From assembly GCF_002531935.1 (NCBI RefSeq), contig NZ_NWSV01000018.1, positions 51,418-115,417 of the forward strand: a DNA stretch of 64,000 nt. The letters run 5' to 3'. Below are positions 60,727 through 64,000 of the stretch, piece by piece (positions within the stretch are counted from its first letter, which is position 1; each line of letters begins with the position of its first letter). The notes below the pieces were generated by a model. The model was not told the DNA's origin and did not search any database. It saw only the letters and a program-made list of their open reading frames with translations. The position numbers and the translations under genes are program-made. Origin of the DNA: Rhizobium chutanense (GTDB lineage: Bacteria > Pseudomonadota > Alphaproteobacteria > Rhizobiales > Rhizobiaceae).

Positions 60727-63702
60727 TTATTCTTCCGTCGGTCCATAGAGAGCGAGCCGTTCGAGAAGGACACGCTGCCGGCCGGCGCTTTCGACCAGCA
60801 GGCCGGTGTAACGGTCGACGATCCGGTCGCGGTGGTTCGGGTCAGAGACGGCCGAGAGTGCACCGATAATAGCTGCGACCTTTTCCGAGGTCTGCCGCAA
60901 TTCTTCGAGCAGATCCGACTTGTCGCCGATCTCGCCGACCACCCGCTTCGTCACCTTGCCGATTCCGGCCGGGGTGCGCCCGCCCGCCGAGACGTAGCCC
61001 TCGGGCAGGTCGCCCTTGAGATTGGTGACCGACTTGAAGCGGATGACGTCGAAGATCTGGTCGACCGCCTGTTTGGCGCCGGTCACCCGCGAGGGATGAT
61101 CGGTATCGGCGGCGGCATGCGGCAGCAGTTCCAGCTTGCCCTTATGACGCCCTTCAAGCGGCAGGTAAGGCAGCATCGGTCCGCTGAGCGCGCCGGTTGC
61201 AGCATCCTTGAAGAGGTCGGCGTCGATCGCGGCATGGGCGATCTTGCCGGAGGAAAGCGCTGCGTCGAGCGCAGCGGCATCGACGACTTCGCCGCGGTCG
61301 TAATTGACCAGCACGGCGCCGTCCTTCATGGCGCCGAGAACCTTCGCATCGACGGTGCCGGCATTGGAATAAATGCCGGTCGATGCGTCCAGGCGGCCAA
61401 GGCCGATATGCACGGAGAGCACATCGGCGCCGCTTGCCGCTGCAACCGGGCTTGCGGCATAGTCGAAGCCCTCCGCCTCGATCCAGCGCCTGTGGTGCTC
61501 TCGGGCGTAGATCGCCACCTTCATGCCGAAGGCCTTGGCGAGCTTGGCGACTTCGCGGCCGATATTGCCGTAGCCGAGAACGGCAAGTTTCCGGCCTTCG
61601 AGCTTTGCCGTCGGGAAATCCTTGAGCTGACGCCCGGTATCGAAATCGCCGGCGGCAACCATCCGGTGCAGCCTGTCGACCGGCAGATCGGGAACGACTT
61701 TGAGGATCGCCTTCACAGCCATCTGGGCGGTTGCTCGGCTGTTGATGCCGGGGGTATTCATCAGCGGCGCCTCACCGCCCTCGCCGTTGCCTCCACCCCA
61801 GGAGGCCGAGCCCATGTTGCCGGTCCCCGCGCCGATACGCACGCCGCCGAGCGGGAAGACGGAAGCCTTCGGGATGAAGGTCGCCGCCGCGATCAAGGCG
61901 TCATACTGACCCTTGTCTGTCTGCGGCAGGATTTCCGCCTCGGTGCTGAGATCGGGTTGATAGAAGAAATGGATGCGGCCCTTCTCCAGCGCCGAACCGT
62001 CGCCGGCCGAGCCGACATGGAAGACACCGCCCTTTTCCTCTACATAGGCCCGGATTTCGCTGTGATCGGGCTTGCCGTCCGCGCCGAGGCGCAGGCCGAC
62101 CAGATCGGCGATCAGCACCTTGTAGGCGCGTTGCGGATCGTCCCTGCGGACCGCTGTACCGGCGCTGACGGCCGCGTCAAACGTGACGCCCTCTTTCGCC
62201 AGTTCCTCTTCGAGAACGACGATCTTGGCGCGCAGGTAGGCATATTGCAGGTTTTCCAGAAGCGCCACGACATCCGCCGGCTCACGGATGCCGCCGACCC
62301 AGGCACGGTAGTCGCCAGGCGTTCCCGGGAACGCATTGACGTAGCGCGCCGCGTCGAGACCGGGCTCGAATTCGCCGTTCGGATGGGTGATGCCTTCGTA
62401 GCCGAGCAACTGCTTCGAGCGGGCAATGATACGGGCATGGATGGCGGGATCGGTGATGCCTGCATCCTCGATCTTCAGAAGCGTCACCGCGGCACCGCGC
62501 CGCTCGGCATCGGTAACGGTCAGCGACAGCAGCGGATGCGACTTCACCCACTCGTCGATCACCGCCCGATTGGCGGCGGAGCGCCGGTTAAGCTCGACAA
62601 CCGATCCGACCCGCGCCTCGGATTGCAGGAGGCCGAACGTGGTCTCGGCAAAGGCGAGTGCGCTGTAGGTGTTGATGACGCCGCCGAGCATGCGGTCTTC
62701 CCCGGCATCGTAGAATGGCCCGGCATCCACGGAGCGCTTGGCTGAAAGCGGCTGGCGCGCATCGATCGGCGGCGCGATCTTCAGCTGGCGCGGGATCGCC
62801 CAGGCAGGATCCTGCTGGTTTCTCTCGACGAGCGCCAAGGCATGCGGCGTGAAGGAGGCGACGAAATATCCGGAGATCCCGCCGATTGCCTTCTGGAACG
62901 GCATGAACAGGCAGCATTTTGCCATCACCGCATCGACCAATTCGGGCTCCCAGGGCATGGCACCGAGCATCGACGTGGCGTCGAATACCGCATGATGGTT
63001 TGCCGGATCGCGGTCAATCCAGCTCAGCAGTTCCTGGATCTCGCGGCTCGTATACGCATTGGCGCCGGTGGTCTCGTGGCCGACGCCGACGAAGATCGAC
63101 ACGCCGAGGTCAGAGAGCTCAGCGGCCGTCGGGATCACCCCTTCGGAGGCAGCGAAATGGATACGGCTTTCACAGCCCTTTTCGGCGAAGCGCTGCATCT
63201 CGATCAGCTGCGTGGCCCAGGACTGACGGAAGAAGCCGGCCGCCCGGGACGGATCGCTTTCCGGGCGCGGCGTATCGACATAGACGCGCTGGTTGGCGTC
63301 GTTGGCGTTCATCAGATGCTGGACGCAGACGGTGTAACCGCTGTGGCCGCCGCCAAGTCCCACCGCCATGCGGTTCGTCTTCGGGAAATGGAAGTAGGTG
63401 TGGATCGCCCGCATCATGTCGGTCAGGATTTTATCCGCCGGATAGCCACGGTGCATGCTGCGGGAAATCTCGGCCGTGGTGAAGCCGCCGATATCGTTGC
63501 CCTTGTCGTCGAACTTCCGATAGGTCTTTTCGATCCATGCATCGAAGGCGAGACGCCGCAGCCGGCTATCCACTTCGTCGGTTGTCGCATCCGTGATCGG
63601 GCCGACGCCGAAAAACGGGTTGGACGGCAATTCCGGCGCACCCGAACGCGTCAGTCGGAGTGCTTCGAGACGCTGTTCCTGCATCTGGGCGATATTTGTC
63701 AT
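60727..63702 (-). CDS. SerC-like aminotransferase / SerA-like dehydrogenase fusion
   Basis: A 991-residue two-part protein; ATG 63702 (MTNIAQMQEQRL). Residues about 1-520 are a class V aminotransferase-like fold with the PLP lysine in FMPFQKAIGGISGYF (about 270). Residues about 525-991 resemble D-3-phosphoglycerate dehydrogenase: VLGYGNIGREVAKLAKAFG (NAD site, about 705), NYDRGEVVDAAALDAAL (Arg) and LPHAAADTDHPS (His). An order SerC then SerA, two steps of phosphoserine synthesis, would be covered in one chain. Full catalysis is not proved; a separate role is possible. Not adjacent to other serine genes here. Confidence 0.85.
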   Translation of the reverse strand: MTNIAQMQEQRLEALRLTRSGAPELPSNPFFGVGPITDATTDEVDSRLRRLAFDAWIEKTYRKFDDKGNDIGGFTTAEISRSMHRGYPADKILTDMMRAIHTYFHFPKTNRMAVGLGGGHSGYTVCVQHLMNANDANQRVYVDTPRPESDPSRAAGFFRQSWATQLIEMQRFAEKGCESRIHFAASEGVIPTAAELSDLGVSIFVGVGHETTGANAYTSREIQELLSWIDRDPANHHAVFDATSMLGAMPWEPELVDAVMAKCCLFMPFQKAIGGISGYFVASFTPHALALVERNQQDPAWAIPRQLKIAPPIDARQPLSAKRSVDAGPFYDAGEDRMLGGVINTYSALAFAETTFGLLQSEARVGSVVELNRRSAANRAVIDEWVKSHPLLSLTVTDAERRGAAVTLLKIEDAGITDPAIHARIIARSKQLLGYEGITHPNGEFEPGLDAARYVNAFPGTPGDYRAWVGGIREPADVVALLENLQYAYLRAKIVVLEEELAKEGVTFDAAVSAGTAVRRDDPQRAYKVLIADLVGLRLGADGKPDHSEIRAYVEEKGGVFHVGSAGDGSALEKGRIHFFYQPDLSTEAEILPQTDKGQYDALIAAATFIPKASVFPLGGVRIGAGTGNMGSASWGGGNGEGGEAPLMNTPGINSRATAQMAVKAILKVVPDLPVDRLHRMVAAGDFDTGRQLKDFPTAKLEGRKLAVLGYGNIGREVAKLAKAFGMKVAIYAREHHRRWIEAEGFDYAASPVAAASGADVLSVHIGLGRLDASTGIYSNAGTVDAKVLGAMKDGAVLVNYDRGEVVDAAALDAALSSGKIAHAAIDADLFKDAATGALSGPMLPYLPLEGRHKGKLELLPHAAADTDHPSRVTGAKQAVDQIFDVIRFKSVTNLKGDLPEGYVSAGGRTPAGIGKVTKRVVGEIGDKSDLLEELRQTSEKVAAIIGALSAVSDPNHRDRIVDRYTGLLVESAGRQRVLLERLALYGPTEE

Positions 63703-64000
63703 GGGCTGCCTATCCGTCTTCAAAAGGGTCCAGGCATAGTGAATTGAACTTTCGGGAATGTAGAGATCATATGCGCCGAACGTCAGGCAGAATGCGTCAT
63801 CGGCCTCTGCCGATGCCTGCAATGCGCACAAAGATAATCTCCAACGGCGAATTTGCGTCGATGCAGGTGCTGCCAACTCACCCTTCCGGCAGAAAGTCCA
63901 CGCGACCGAAACCGCACATGCCCCAATCGGCATAGGGGGCGATCGTATTCGATCGCACCCCTGCCACACCACCCGGCATGCGGGTCCGCACCGGGCGGTT
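63703..64000. other. Window edge, no gene seen
   Basis: About 300 bp. The promoter of the SerC/SerA fusion should be here. At the very edge, a structured inverted repeat ACCACCCGG (63968-63976) with CCGGGCGGT (63991-63999) encloses TGCG-GGTC-CGCA. It could be an element end or part of a group II intron or other structured RNA; one arm is close to the window boundary and the rest is not visible. Confidence 0.4.

Overview
The window is chromosomal DNA from a GC-rich alphaproteobacterium, most likely a Rhizobium of the leguminosarum/etli type. The evidence is the gene content: complex I accessory subunits of the mitochondrial type (NDUFS4-like, NDUFA12-like), a class I PHA synthase, GatCAB, fused SecDF, DUF1127 micro-proteins, an alpha-r14-type small RNA with three anti-Shine-Dalgarno loops, and a palindromic intergenic repeat common in rhizobia. 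There is no rRNA, CRISPR array, complete insertion sequence or prophage. Most of the window is housekeeping core genome with a few accessory insertions.

Layout. 0-7.5 kb is accessory: a Gly/Asn-rich repeat protein cut by the window edge, a DUF3597 protein, a GYF_2/RDD membrane protein, two P-loop kinase-like genes and, between them, a large secreted beta-helix/RTX protein bracketed by a near-identical direct repeat of about 29 bp. 7.5-12.9 kb holds tRNA-Arg, tRNA-Pro and three tRNA-Glu genes (two of them an almost exact 142-bp duplication exactly 900 bp apart), an NDUFS4-like protein, a two-domain cold-shock protein coupled to a DUF192 protein, glyoxalase I and an M15 lipoprotein. 12.9-25.4 kb carries recJ, hom, an aminotransferase, phaC, a DUF2778 transpeptidase-like protein, a frameshifted phosphotransferase, a second aminotransferase and a DsbA-like protein. 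25.5-28.5 kb is an aroQ-accB-accC-aat run for chorismate, fatty acid and N-degron functions. 28.5-38.8 kb carries DUF2167, DUF2155, NDUFA12-like, gatB with two GNATs, gatA-gatC, a YjhX family protein, a UPF0173 hydrolase and ruvX.

38.9-49.9 kb carries a TetR regulator, map, radC, an FMN-dependent hydroxyacid dehydrogenase followed by a decayed copy of the radC 3' end, sthA, an EEP phosphatase, a B12-type radical SAM protein, tig and tRNA-Leu. 50-53.3 kb has a DUF2157/GDYXXLXY pair, then a compact regulatory cluster: the alpha-r14-like sRNA and two DUF1127 genes. The sRNA and the second DUF1127 gene share the same dyad (TGCACTGCA) at the same distance from the -10 box, which suggests one LysR-type activator (VtlR/LsrB-like) controls both. 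53.3-64 kb has trmFO, a yajC-secDF operon whose last two genes are homologues of the mitochondrial complex I assembly factors NDUFAF3 and NDUFAF6, a DUF815 ATPase and a 991-residue SerC-like/SerA-like fusion.

Several threads join the genes. Four genes point to complex I structure or assembly. accBC, aroQ, hom and the aminotransferases serve anabolism. GatCAB, Tig, Map, Aat, TrmFO and the tRNAs serve translation and protein maturation. The least explained items are the sRNA/DUF1127 cluster, the repeat-bracketed RTX protein, the SerC/SerA fusion and the small membrane proteins. All calls come from reading the sequence; no database search was run.
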